24,704 nt of DNA, taken from assembly GCA_963677915.2 (NCBI GenBank), contig CAXXGE010000022.1, forward strand, positions 1 through 24,704. Direction: 5' to 3'. Of the stretch, positions 13,873-21,385 are shown one piece after another. The notes below the pieces were generated by a model, which made no database searches, was not told the origin of the DNA, and was given only the letters and a program-made list of their open reading frames with translations. The position numbers were made by a program, and so were the translations under genes. The first letter of the stretch is position 1; every line of letters begins with the position of its first letter. The stretch is from G963677915 sp963677915. Lineage in GTDB: Bacteria > Bacillota > Clostridia > Lachnospirales > Vallitaleaceae.

Positions 13873-14970
13873 ATGAAATTAGGAATAGTCGGATTGCCAA
13901 ACGTCGGAAAAAGCACGTTGTTCAATTCGCTTACGAAAGCGGGCGCCGAGTCCGCCAATTACCCCTTCTGTACCATCGATCCGAACGTAGGGATTGTTAC
14001 AGTACCTGACAAGCGTCTCAACGTGCTGTCAGATATGTACAAATCCCAGCGCGTTCTGCCAGCTGTCATAGAATTCGTCGATATTGCCGGCCTGGTTAAA
14101 GGCGCCAGCAAAGGCGAAGGCCTTGGAAACAAGTTCCTCTCCCATATACGGGAAGTGGATGCCATCGTTCATGTCGTCCGTTGCTTTGAAGATCCTAACG
14201 TCGTCCACGTAGACGGCGAAGTGGTCCCTCTCAGGGATATCGAGACCATCAACCTCGAACTTGTTTTGTCCGACCTTGAGATGCTGGAGCGCCGCATGGC
14301 CAAGACCGTCAAGGCTGCCAAAGCGGACAAGGCACTCCAACGGGAACTCGACCTTCTTGTCATAATCAAGGACAAGCTGGAGGAAGGCATTTCTGCAAGA
14401 GCTGTGGTCTTTGACACAGCAGAAGATTCAGCCTTTGTCGACTCACTTAACCTTCTGAGCCGCAAGCCTGTCATTTATGCCTGCAACGTAATCGAAGACG
14501 ACCTGATCAACGACGGCGCAACCAACGGCTATGTGGAGGAAATCAGACATTGGGCCAAAGCCGAAGGTTCCGAGGCCTTTGTCATCTGCGCTAAGATCGA
14601 AGAGGAAATCGCCGAACTGGACGATGACGAGAAGCACGAATTCCTCGATGATATGGGCATCCACGATACCGGCCTTGACAAGCTGATCCATGCCAGTTAT
14701 TCCCTGCTTGGCCTTATCAGTTATATCACAGCAGGCGAAAAAGAAACGCGTGCCTGGACAATCTCCAGAGGCACCAAAGCACCCGGAGCAGCCGGCAAGA
14801 TTCATACAGATTTCGAGCGCGGTTTCATCCGTGCAGAAGTCGTTTCATATGACGATCTGGTAGCGTCCGGAAGCTACACGTCAGCTAAGGAAAAAGGACT
14901 TGTCCGCTCTGAAGGCAAGGAGTATATCGTCAATGACGGCGACGTGATACTCTTTAGATTCAACGTATAA
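13873..14970 (+). CDS. ychF: Redox-regulated ATPase YchF (Obg-like)
   Basis: Universal Obg-related P-loop NTPase that prefers ATP and binds ribosomes; its cellular role is still debated (stress and translation control). G1 is GLPNVGKST at 7-15, G2 region SANYPFCTIDPNVG, G3 DIAGLVKGAS near 70, and the G4 position reads CNVIEDD, i.e. NxxE in place of NKxD, which underlies ATP preference. A coiled-coil arm (residues about 135-170, LERRMAKTVKAAKADK) and a C-terminal TGS domain ending VNDGDVILFRFNV follow. 365 residues, normal. ATG follows AAAGGAATCGCAAA. Transcribed alone on the plus strand. Confidence 0.97.
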   Translation: MKLGIVGLPNVGKSTLFNSLTKAGAESANYPFCTIDPNVGIVTVPDKRLNVLSDMYKSQRVLPAVIEFVDIAGLVKGASKGEGLGNKFLSHIREVDAIVHVVRCFEDPNVVHVDGEVVPLRDIETINLELVLSDLEMLERRMAKTVKAAKADKALQRELDLLVIIKDKLEEGISARAVVFDTAEDSAFVDSLNLLSRKPVIYACNVIEDDLINDGATNGYVEEIRHWAKAEGSEAFVICAKIEEEIAELDDDEKHEFLDDMGIHDTGLDKLIHASYSLLGLISYITAGEKETRAWTISRGTKAPGAAGKIHTDFERGFIRAEVVSYDDLVASGSYTSAKEKGLVRSEGKEYIVNDGDVILFRFNV

Positions 14971-14984
14971 ATACATCAAGAAAA

Positions 14985-15000
14985 GCAGCTCCGCTGCGTT
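14985..15000 (+). terminator. Weak hairpin after ychF
   Basis: GCAGC (14985-14989) and GCTGC (14993-14997) form a 5-bp GC-rich stem with loop TCC, followed by GTTTTGC, 14 bases past the ychF stop. Short stem and broken T-tract make it a weak candidate. Confidence 0.4.
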
Positions 15001-15007
15001 TTGCAAA

Positions 15008-15096
15008 GCAAATTTCCGTGAAAGGAAAGTTTCATTGATAACTCATTTGCAAAATACGGATGCTTTAACCGTTTTTGCTCAAGTCGAACTTTCCTT
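15008..15096. repeat. Inverted repeats in the ychF/UPF0145 gap
   Basis: AAGGAAAGTT (15022-15031) has its exact complement AACTTTCCTT at 15087-15096, and GCAAAT (15008-15013) pairs with ATTTGC (15045-15050). GCAAAATACGG and CCGTTTTTGC nearby are also near-complementary. Together they could fold much of the 178-base gap between convergent genes. No open frame or known RNA family is recognised. Confidence 0.4.
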
Positions 15097-15111
15097 GAAC
15101 TCAAGACAACA

Positions 15112-15136
15112 AAAGAGTGCACCCAGTGCACTCTTT
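15112..15136. terminator. Bidirectional terminator between ychF and the UPF0145 operon
   Basis: AAAGAGTGCAC (15112-15122) pairs perfectly with GTGCACTCTTT (15126-15136) around loop CCA. It lies 12 bases past the UPF0145 stop on the minus strand, where TTTTGTTG follows the GC-rich core; the plus-strand side also gives CTCTTTATTAATG. It probably serves both convergent transcripts. Confidence 0.75.
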
Positions 15137-15148
15137 ATTAATGTCTTT

Positions 15149-15460
15149 CTATTTAAATTTAACTGCCGTTCCGTATGCAATGACCTCAGCTGCATTCTGC
15201 ATGACCGCCGATGATGCATAGCGGATATTGACAACCGCATCGGCTCCCAGCCCTTCGGCCTCTTCAGCCATTCTCTTCGTCGCCAATGCTCTGGCTTCGT
15301 TCATCATCTTGTAGTATTCCTGGATTTCTCCTCCAACAAGGGTCTTAAGGCCACTTAGAATGTCTTTCCCGATGTTTTTGGACTGTATTGTCGATCCTTT
15401 GACAATGCTGATCGTCTCCAGTTCTTTGCCAGTAATATAATCAGTATTTACTAAGATCAT
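15149..15460 (-). CDS. UPF0145 (YbjQ-like) family protein
   Basis: A 103-residue soluble protein of the UPF0145/YbjQ family, function unknown. It has the typical start MILVNTDYITGKE, the central IVKGSTIQSKNIGKDILSGL segment with a following GGEIQEYYKMM, the helical ARALATKRMAEEAEGLGADAV, and the closing strand EVIAYGTAVKF. Family members form pentameric rings in solved structures. ATG at 15460 follows GGGAGGACAAAG, and the gene overlaps the small membrane protein upstream by 20 bases, so it is the last gene of the operon headed at 19282. Confidence 0.88.
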   Translation of the reverse strand: MILVNTDYITGKELETISIVKGSTIQSKNIGKDILSGLKTLVGGEIQEYYKMMNEARALATKRMAEEAEGLGADAVVNIRYASSAVMQNAAEVIAYGTAVKFK

Positions 15461-15668
15461 CTTTGTCCTCCCTGTCAATTTCCTTCAGTCTGTGAATGAG
15501 TGTGTAAATCATGGCACCAATGAGGCAGACAGAACCGATTCCAACCGCTATCAATATGATCCTGACGGGAAGCGGTCCGCCACCGCCGGCGCCAAAGGTG
15601 ATAAATGCATATAGTCCTATGAAACAGCTAACGATTATTGTGATGATAATGGGAGCAATCTTCTTCAT
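15441..15668 (-). CDS. Small two-helix membrane protein, unknown
   Basis: 75 residues with two predicted membrane helices (IAPIIITIIVSCFIGLYAFI and VRIILIAVGIGSVCLIGAMI) joined by a glycine-rich turn, and a charged cytoplasmic tail HRLKEIDREDKDDLSKY. I do not recognise a named family. It has a GGAGAGG ribosome site, starts 15 bases after the gerW-like gene and overlaps the UPF0145 gene by 20 bases, so expression is tied to both. A membrane partner for the UPF0145 protein is a plausible guess from the overlap, nothing more. Confidence 0.8.
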   Translation of the reverse strand: MKKIAPIIITIIVSCFIGLYAFITFGAGGGGPLPVRIILIAVGIGSVCLIGAMIYTLIHRLKEIDREDKDDLSKY

Positions 15669-15683
15669 GCGACCGCCTCTCCT

Positions 15684-16052
15684 CTATTCTTCTTCTGTTT
15701 TATCTTTCTTGTCCTTCAGACCGAACCTGTCCATAATATCAGGGACCATATCGATAATCTTCGTCAGGCTCTCCTGATTCTTCACATTGACAAGCTTTGT
15801 ATGTCCATTCTGGATAACAAGAATCGCACTCGGTGTGATTTTGGCGCCAAGGCCCCCTCCGCCCGCACCGGCAGGCTTGCTTGATGGTGTACCTTCTGTA
15901 GCACCGGCTCCCACACCGAACATCACATCGACAAGGGGCAGTATGATTGTGTCGCCAATATGGACCGCTTCACCAATCACTGTTTTTGTCGAAATAAAAT
16001 TGTCCATTCCCGTAAACAGGGAATCCACCGTATTTTTGAAATTAGAATCCAT
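15684..16052 (-). CDS. ytfJ: GerW/YtfJ family protein
   Basis: 122-residue member of the GerW (YtfJ) family, needed for spore germination in Bacillus subtilis but also kept in species that do not sporulate. The features seen are the N-terminal helix, the TVIGEAVHIGDTIILPLVDV strand pair, the glycine-rich FGVGAGATEG and GAGGGGLGAKITPSAILVI segments, and the charged tail KDKKDKTEEE. The short name is used because it also lies next to a DUF2953 gene, as ytfI-ytfJ do in Bacillus. ATG at 16052 follows AAGGAGGAGACGAA. Whether this organism sporulates cannot be judged from this gene. Confidence 0.9.
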   Translation of the reverse strand: MDSNFKNTVDSLFTGMDNFISTKTVIGEAVHIGDTIILPLVDVMFGVGAGATEGTPSSKPAGAGGGGLGAKITPSAILVIQNGHTKLVNVKNQESLTKIIDMVPDIMDRFGLKDKKDKTEEE

Positions 16053-16075
16053 TTCGTCTCCTCCTTATCAAGTTC

Positions 16076-16846
16076 TTATTTGAATTTTTTGATTATTCTT
16101 CGTATGCGCCTGTCCATGTAGAGCCGCAAGCCATGATAGGCGATAACACCGATGACAATTCTGCCCCGCAATGCGAAATCGCCCTCGAATCCAGGTTCAT
16201 CGAAATCGGCCTGAATCGAAAGATTTCTGTAGTACTTGGGGTAGAATACGCTAGCCCCTCCAGCCAATACACCTGTGACGAACGGGTCTTCAAGTCCGAA
16301 CCGGATGGATCCGTTGAATCGTCTGGGCAATATGGATTTCAGGATTTTCTTCAGTCTGTAGAGAACAACTCTTAATGTGCCTTTTTGTTCCGGCGATCTG
16401 ATAAAGCGTATCGTGTCCTTCACTTTGTCAAAAGTCTTTTCTTCCGGAGTTTCCTTTGTCTGCATTGACTCTTTCTCCGGTTTTGGCGTCGTCGGCGGTG
16501 CCGGTTCCGGCGTCTTCATGGGTTCGGAACTGCTCTTGTCTTTTGGGACAGGTTCTTTCTCGGGCTTTGCTTCAGGTTCCTCTTGCTCATCCTTGGTGCC
16601 TGAAAGTGTCTTCCATAATAATTTTACCACAAAAACGGTTTTCTTATTAACTATTTCGATTTGTACCCTTACAATTCCAAACAGCCATGCAACAATGCCC
16701 CTGAGTGCCATAGCCTCATGCTTGGCCCCATCCACCCTGTAGGTAATCGGCACGAAAAGAACCGTCAGCAGGATAACCAACAGCAGGCCAAGAATGCCCA
16801 ATATCAGCCACATGATTATTTTTAGGATCAATATCAGCGCTGCCAT
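16076..16846 (-). CDS. DUF2953 membrane-anchored protein (YtfI-like)
   Basis: 256 residues. An N-terminal membrane helix (IIMWLILGILGLLLVILLTV) is followed by the DUF2953 opening VPITYRVDGAKHEAMALRG, then a long Lys/Glu/Pro linker (about residues 85-145, repeated PEKE and PEP motifs) that looks disordered, then the conserved C-terminal part with RRFNGSIRFGLEDPFVTG and GVIAYHGLRLYMDRRIRRI. Function unknown; in Bacillota it is usually next to gerW/ytfJ, as here (23-base gap), and a link to the spore or cell envelope is inferred from that. The start overlaps the preceding gene by 13 bases. Confidence 0.85.
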   Translation of the reverse strand: MAALILILKIIMWLILGILGLLLVILLTVLFVPITYRVDGAKHEAMALRGIVAWLFGIVRVQIEIVNKKTVFVVKLLWKTLSGTKDEQEEPEAKPEKEPVPKDKSSSEPMKTPEPAPPTTPKPEKESMQTKETPEEKTFDKVKDTIRFIRSPEQKGTLRVVLYRLKKILKSILPRRFNGSIRFGLEDPFVTGVLAGGASVFYPKYYRNLSIQADFDEPGFEGDFALRGRIVIGVIAYHGLRLYMDRRIRRIIKKFK

Positions 16847-17532
16847 GTCTCCTTCCTTTCCAGCCTTACGGCCAACTTGTGGCTGGTATAGGCTATCGCC
16901 AGGATGAATACCAGAAAGAGAATCGAACTGTATGCCACAATCTGGTAGAAGTATATTTCCGGCACCAGGTTGATCAGCAGGTCGGTTCTCGGGTCAAGCA
17001 GCCACAAATCATTAGAGAAAAAAAGTTTATGGAACAAGATGAACCACCTGTTGAAATCCAGTGCAAAGAGCAGTGCCAGTGTTATGACAACAGCACCAGC
17101 CCATAAAAAGATCCATTTGAGCCGTCTAAGTACCAACGGCAGGATTCCTTTGAAAACTATCAGAACCAAAGCCGCCAATCCAACAGCCAGCGCAGTCATC
17201 TGAAGCCCCACAGTATCGCTATACAGCCGTTTGACATCGACCATATGGCGCTTTTCCCTTTCATTGAATACCTCTCTGGTCCGGCCGCCTATCATCGCTG
17301 TCATATCGAGCGTATCCCTTTCGCCCCTAAGGTATTCCAGCATTGCATGGGTAATGCCCATCAGTTCGTATATATTTGTGTTTGTCTTTTGCTCCACATT
17401 GTGTTCAAGATAGTGCCACGCAAAGAAATCTTCGTTGAACAGCATTGTTCTGAAGGCGCCTATGAAAAGCACAACAAACAGACTAAGACCAAAAACGGTC
17501 GCCAGCAGGCCGTTAATCCAATTCCTTTTCAC
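16834..17532 (-). CDS. TIGR01906 (DUF1461) family integral membrane protein
   Basis: 232 residues from the GTG at 17532 (VKRNWINGLL), which has AAGGAG seven bases upstream; the open frame extends further up but only across the preceding gene. Four membrane helices are visible: near residues 5-27, then after YSDTVGLQ, then WIFLWAGAVVITLALLFAL, then YQIVAYSSILFLVFILAIAY. The extracytoplasmic loop holds FFAWHYLEHN, YELMGITHAMLEYLRG and FNEREKRHMVDVK, and a later loop FHKLFFSNDLWLLDPRTDLLI, all typical of TIGR01906. Function unknown. It overlaps the gene on each side by 13-20 bases. Confidence 0.88.
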   Translation of the reverse strand: MKRNWINGLLATVFGLSLFVVLFIGAFRTMLFNEDFFAWHYLEHNVEQKTNTNIYELMGITHAMLEYLRGERDTLDMTAMIGGRTREVFNEREKRHMVDVKRLYSDTVGLQMTALAVGLAALVLIVFKGILPLVLRRLKWIFLWAGAVVITLALLFALDFNRWFILFHKLFFSNDLWLLDPRTDLLINLVPEIYFYQIVAYSSILFLVFILAIAYTSHKLAVRLERKETWQR

Positions 17533-17845
17533 CGAGAAGCTCCTTTTCGAGTATGTCCCTTGAGATGTCGCCACGGTTGTCGTACGTTCTCGCAACAATA
17601 CTTCTGACAAGTTCCTTGGCACCCTCATGGCTTTTGGATGCGCCCACAACAGTCACATTCCCCCGCCTATCTTCCCTGAAGAATTCCCTGCAGGAGAGGA
17701 TGGACAAGAGATGCTTTTCATTCGACGGAAAGACAACAAGAAAGAGGTTTCTGATGTTTTTCCCTCTATCGAGCCTGTCCAGATACTTTTCGTGTCTTTT
17801 TTCTTTGATTGCATCATCCCAAATGAATGGGTCAATACGCTTCAT
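17513..17845 (-). CDS. Hypothetical protein, 110 residues
   Basis: Not recognised. A charged N-terminal helix rich in Lys, Arg and Asp (WDDAIKEKRHEKYLDRLDRG) leads to a hydrophobic strand (NLFLVVFPS), then a probable alpha/beta segment GNVTVVGASKSHEGAKELVR and a basic helix ending EKELLGEKELD. No signal peptide or membrane helix. It is a real gene by context: GAGG ribosome site before ATG at 17845, 9 bases after the preceding stop, and a 20-base overlap with the membrane protein gene that follows. The coding-side base choice matches its neighbours. Confidence 0.75.
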   Translation of the reverse strand: MKRIDPFIWDDAIKEKRHEKYLDRLDRGKNIRNLFLVVFPSNEKHLLSILSCREFFREDRRGNVTVVGASKSHEGAKELVRSIVARTYDNRGDISRDILEKELLGEKELD

Positions 17846-17854
17846 AGCGTCACC

Positions 17855-19282
17855 TCAATCGTTGCCCTGGGATATTTCCGTTTCGATGAGATGAATGGTT
17901 GCTCTCAGTTCGCTCTCATCTCTGCACTGGTTCAGAGAGAACCCGACATAGTCCCTAATGGCATCGGTATTGTTGTGGATTACATTGAGCATACCCAGCA
18001 CATTGCCGATTCTTGCCCTGTTCAGCGCCCTGTCTTCCCTGTCGATTACTTCGGTTAGCAACTCGCTGAATCTCAACACCTTTTGCCTGACATAAACATC
18101 GTCAGCTACTTGATCTTCCCTGTCCTTTTCATATAGGGGCAGAAAATAGTTTGCCGAGCTCAATTCTCTGACTCTGTTGAGAACAACTGTCTTTTCTGTA
18201 AGCTTGCAGTCTTTCAGCTCATCCTCATAACTGTTGTTGAGCATGTCCAGAAGCCCATCCACCTTTACCAGATCCTCCATGGACTTTTCCATCGTTTTTT
18301 CGATTGCATGCAAGTGTTCCACAACTGTTTTGTCAATAACATCTCCCTGTTCCAGGGTAGCAATGTGTGTCATCAAATCCATAAAGGCCTTTGCTTCCTG
18401 CGCATTAGTCCCGGCAGACGATTTGCTCAGGCTGTACAGCAACGCAATCATGTTGTTAAGCATGGTTGCTGTCAGCAGCATCAGCGAGATTGCATCTTCA
18501 ATATAAGCGCCAATGGCCTTCACTTTGTCGAAAAGTCCTTGAACATCCTTCTCATCCAAGTCCGGTTCCAAAGACTTCTCAAGGCTGTTGACAGCTTCAT
18601 AAAGGGGTACAAACTGCTCACCATAACCTTTGACACCCTCCGGATAGAATATATCTGCAATCATTTTGCAGTAATCATCCATCTCTGAAGCCTGTACACC
18701 ACGAAGCAGCATCAATGCCTGCTCTATCCAGTTGATAAACTTGCCGCGGCTGAGTCTTACAGGCAGCTGCCCATAGATGAACTTGATCTTGCTTTGCATG
18801 AGGGCCGGGTCGTTGTCGCTGACAATATACTGAAGAATACGGTTTGTCAATCCCTCCTTGTCAATGACGATGCCATCATACTTGCCCCATCGACCCTCTT
18901 TTCTATTCATAATATATTCGTAAAGCTTCGTCTTCTCCCCATAGGCTGTCAAAACCATCGTCTTGGCTTCAAGCACGTCCCTCATAGAAGAAGCTGCTTC
19001 GATTTTCTTTTCTATACCCGTCTCGTCAAGGTCAAGCAACGACGCCGGATTGAAAAATGTGCTCTTTAAGAAAGCGACCATCTTGCCGATGCCCGGCTCT
19101 TCTTCCATGATACTGGCATAATGGGGCTCGTTCACCGCTTCCAAAAATGTGATGAACTCGAGACTCCCGTTGGAAAGCCAGTATTTGAAATTATAGCTCT
19201 CAATCAAATCTACTGCTGCAAAAATCGTCGATTCAGGGTCGACTTCATGCTTCAGTCTGTATTTTACAGTATCAAATTGCAT
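17855..19282 (-). CDS. Hypothetical helical protein, 475 residues, operon leader
   Basis: Not recognised. Apart from a possible strand near WGKYDGIVIDKEGL, the sequence is rich in Glu, Leu, Asp and Met and appears almost wholly helical; there is no signal peptide, no clear membrane span (one mildly hydrophobic stretch, DAISLMLLTATMLNNMIALL) and no nucleotide-binding motif. Several amphipathic runs (HLHAIEKTMEKSMEDLVKVD, for example) suggest a helical bundle or coiled coil. Start is ATG at 19282 behind GAAAGGTG; a GTG at 19291 is in frame but lies in the ribosome site. It heads the operon that continues into a 110-residue unknown, TIGR01906, DUF2953 and GerW-like genes, so an envelope-related scaffold is a possible role. 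Confidence 0.82.
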   Translation of the reverse strand: MQFDTVKYRLKHEVDPESTIFAAVDLIESYNFKYWLSNGSLEFITFLEAVNEPHYASIMEEEPGIGKMVAFLKSTFFNPASLLDLDETGIEKKIEAASSMRDVLEAKTMVLTAYGEKTKLYEYIMNRKEGRWGKYDGIVIDKEGLTNRILQYIVSDNDPALMQSKIKFIYGQLPVRLSRGKFINWIEQALMLLRGVQASEMDDYCKMIADIFYPEGVKGYGEQFVPLYEAVNSLEKSLEPDLDEKDVQGLFDKVKAIGAYIEDAISLMLLTATMLNNMIALLYSLSKSSAGTNAQEAKAFMDLMTHIATLEQGDVIDKTVVEHLHAIEKTMEKSMEDLVKVDGLLDMLNNSYEDELKDCKLTEKTVVLNRVRELSSANYFLPLYEKDREDQVADDVYVRQKVLRFSELLTEVIDREDRALNRARIGNVLGMLNVIHNNTDAIRDYVGFSLNQCRDESELRATIHLIETEISQGND

Positions 19283-19313
19283 ATGTGTCACCTTTCATGT
19301 TTCCTTATTATCA

Positions 19314-19343
19314 ACGTAATCATATCATAGTTAAATTGATTAA
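19314..19343 (-). promoter_or_regulatory. Candidate promoter of the seven-gene operon
   Basis: On the minus strand a TTGCTT box near 19350, an 18-base spacer and TATGAT near 19325 precede the 475-residue gene by about 40 bases. Boxes are imperfect and overlap the promoter of the divergent DUF2161 gene. Confidence 0.35.
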
Positions 19344-19365
19344 AGCAAGGGTTGCATATTATAAT
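19336..19365 (+). promoter_or_regulatory. Candidate sigma-A promoter of the DUF2161 gene
   Basis: TTGATT (19336-19341), an 18-base spacer and consensus TATAAT (19360-19365), 23 bases before the ATG, with GGGAGG between. Confidence 0.55.
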
Positions 19366-19388
19366 GGAAAGGACAGGGAGGATTTGAT

Positions 19389-20081
19389 ATGAAAGAAACA
19401 GAATTGTACATGCCGGTGAAAACTCTGCTGACAGCAGCAGGCTATACCGTATACGGAGAAGTGAACGGCGCTGATGTCGTTGCAATAAAGGAAGAGTCCT
19501 TGCTCATTGTGGAACTGAAGACATCTTTCAACCTGAAACTTCTCATCCAGGCCGCCGAACGCCAGAAACTGACCGATTCAGTCTATGTTGCCATACCAAG
19601 GCCAAAATACAAGAAATCTTTCGGAAGGGATTTCAGAGAAAAGGAAAATCTATTGAAACGGCTTGGCCTGGGGCTCATCTTTGTCGTTCCGGAAGCGGAT
19701 CCGCCCTATGCCCAGATTGTTTTTGACCCACGCCCGCAGCCCCTTTATCCGAACCCCAAACGGTATGCCAAACGTATCAAATCCATGAAGAAGGAGCTGG
19801 CGCTTAGAAGCGGCGACTACAATATAGCCGGCACCAACGGCAAGATCATGACAGCCTACAGGGAACAGTCCCTCGCCTTGCTTAAGGCCCTTTCCTTGGA
19901 ATCCCCCAAGTCTCCCAAAGAACTAAAAGAAAAGACGGGCAACCCGAAGGCCGGCCGTCTTTTGATAGACAATCATTATAGTTGGTTCGATAGGATATCC
20001 AAAGGTCAATACGAAGTAAGCCAGGAAGGCATCAAAGCCCTCGAAGAGTACAGCGATTTTCTGGATGGCCGTTTCGAATAA
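19389..20081 (+). CDS. DUF2161 family PD-(D/E)XK nuclease-like protein
   Basis: 230 residues. The N-terminal half has the layout of a PD-(D/E)XK nuclease core: a leading helix, GEVNGADVVAI with D29, then LLIVELKTSF with E42-x-K44, then a helix with Gln (QAAERQKLTDSVYVAIPRP). The second half holds a region resembling a winged helix (LALLKALSLESPKSPKELKE to YEVSQEGIKALEEY). It matches DUF2161 proteins, sometimes labelled phosphodiesterase; the substrate is unknown. ATG follows GGGAGGATTTGAT. It stands alone on the plus strand, and its stop codon touches that of rpsA on the other strand. A defence or DNA-repair role is possible, but no partner genes support it. Confidence 0.8.
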   Translation: MKETELYMPVKTLLTAAGYTVYGEVNGADVVAIKEESLLIVELKTSFNLKLLIQAAERQKLTDSVYVAIPRPKYKKSFGRDFREKENLLKRLGLGLIFVVPEADPPYAQIVFDPRPQPLYPNPKRYAKRIKSMKKELALRSGDYNIAGTNGKIMTAYREQSLALLKALSLESPKSPKELKEKTGNPKAGRLLIDNHYSWFDRISKGQYEVSQEGIKALEEYSDFLDGRFE

Positions 20082-21308
20082 TTATTTTTCCAAGTCGTCG
20101 AGGATGCCTTTGAAGACGCTGCCAAGATTGGTCGTTGCTTCTTCGGTATCAGAAAACTTGCTGACATCCACCTTTTCATGTCTAGGCGCTCTGTCTCTTT
20201 CTCTTTCTCCGCCGTCCATCAGCTGTCTGATGCTGAGGCTGAGTTTCTGAGCGTCTGCATCGACTTTGAGCACTTTCACGTTGACTTTTTGTCCTACTTC
20301 AACAACATCCTTAGGCGTGTTGACCCGCTTCACATCCAATTCCGAAATGTGAACCAAACCCTCAAGTCCAGGTTCAACCGCTACAAAAGCGCCGAAGTTG
20401 GCAAGCCTAACCACTTCACCTTCAACCGTTGAGCCTACAGGATATTTTTCAGCTACTGTTTTCCATGGGTTCTCACCGATGTTTTTAAGCCCCAGAGAAA
20501 TCCTCTCTCTTTGCTTGTCCACATTGAGAACGACAACTTCAACAGTCTCACCTTCTTTGAGAACATCCGATGGATGTTTGATTCTTGACCAGCTCATATC
20601 ATTGATATGGACAAGTCCATCAACGCCACCGATATCGACAAACGCACCGAAGGACATAAGCTTTTTGACTTTGCCTGTGAAGACGTCGTCCTTCTTAAGC
20701 TCTTCGTATATCAGCTTCTTCTTGGCTTCGCGCTCTTCAGCTTCAACATCCTTTCTGGAAAGGATCAGCTTGCGCTCTTTTGAATCCGCTTCTTTGACGA
20801 TGACCTTAAGGCTTGTACCTTCGTACACTTTGAGATCTTCCACATAATCAACCGAAAGAAGTGATGCCGGAATAAATCCGCGAATACCGTCAACATCGGC
20901 TACAACACCGCCCTTGACACTCTCTTTCACTTTCACTTCGATAATGTTGCCTTTTTCCATGTCTTCCTGGATCTGTTCCCAAACAAGGATCTGGGATGCT
21001 TTCTTCGTCGACAGGACCACATTGCCGTCGCCGTCATTCACTTTAATAATTTCCGCCTTCAAAACCTGGCCAGCTTCATATTGATCAGCCAAAGCAGCAC
21101 CTTCTTCAAGGACAAGGTCCTTCTTCATGATGATGCCGTCGGATATATAACCCAGATTTACCAGCAATTCTTCCTCTCCCACGCTGATAACGGTACAGTC
21201 CACGATATCTCCTCTGCGGACTTTTTTCATGGACTTGTCAAGTTCCTCCTGAAATTCATCCATTGAAGGCACTTGTTCATTGTCTTTTTGCTCGTTTAAT
21301 TCTGACAT
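20082..21308 (-). CDS. rpsA: 30S ribosomal protein S1-like, four S1 domains
   Basis: 408 residues with four S1 RNA-binding domains at about 31-103, 118-186, 206-275 and 292-362. Domain 3 is the most canonical (FTGKVKKLMSFGAFVDIGG then DGLVHINDMSW), domain 4 has GAFVAVEPGLEGLVHISEL. An acidic N-terminal extension (MSELNEQKDNEQVP) and a charged tail bracket them. Bacillota S1 homologues of this size bind mRNA and may help initiation, but are less essential than the six-domain form of Proteobacteria. In many Clostridia S1 is fused or adjacent to ispH; here it is alone. ATG at 21308 follows AAAGGGGAAACAGC. Confidence 0.92.
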   Translation of the reverse strand: MSELNEQKDNEQVPSMDEFQEELDKSMKKVRRGDIVDCTVISVGEEELLVNLGYISDGIIMKKDLVLEEGAALADQYEAGQVLKAEIIKVNDGDGNVVLSTKKASQILVWEQIQEDMEKGNIIEVKVKESVKGGVVADVDGIRGFIPASLLSVDYVEDLKVYEGTSLKVIVKEADSKERKLILSRKDVEAEEREAKKKLIYEELKKDDVFTGKVKKLMSFGAFVDIGGVDGLVHINDMSWSRIKHPSDVLKEGETVEVVVLNVDKQRERISLGLKNIGENPWKTVAEKYPVGSTVEGEVVRLANFGAFVAVEPGLEGLVHISELDVKRVNTPKDVVEVGQKVNVKVLKVDADAQKLSLSIRQLMDGGERERDRAPRHEKVDVSKFSDTEEATTNLGSVFKGILDDLEK

Positions 21309-21323
21309 GCTGTTTCCCCTTTC

Positions 21324-21352
21324 ATTTGCTATTCTTTATCATAATATAAAAT
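21324..21352 (-). promoter_or_regulatory. Weak candidate promoter for rpsA
   Basis: On the minus strand TTATATTATGAT lies about 30 bases before the rpsA ATG and gives possible -10 boxes (TATTAT or TATGAT). The matching -35 region falls within the ilvB terminator hairpin and is poor, so the assignment is tentative. Confidence 0.3.
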
Positions 21353-21375
21353 GCCCTTTTTGAAAAGGGCATTTT
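21348..21375 (-). terminator. Strong terminator after ilvB
   Basis: AAAATGCCCTTTT (21348-21360) is perfectly complementary to AAAAGGGCATTTT (21363-21375) around a 2-base centre. It starts 10 bases past the ilvB stop on the minus strand, and the arm ends in TTTTATATT, as expected for an intrinsic terminator. Confidence 0.88.
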
Positions 21376-21385
21376 ACGCATCAAT

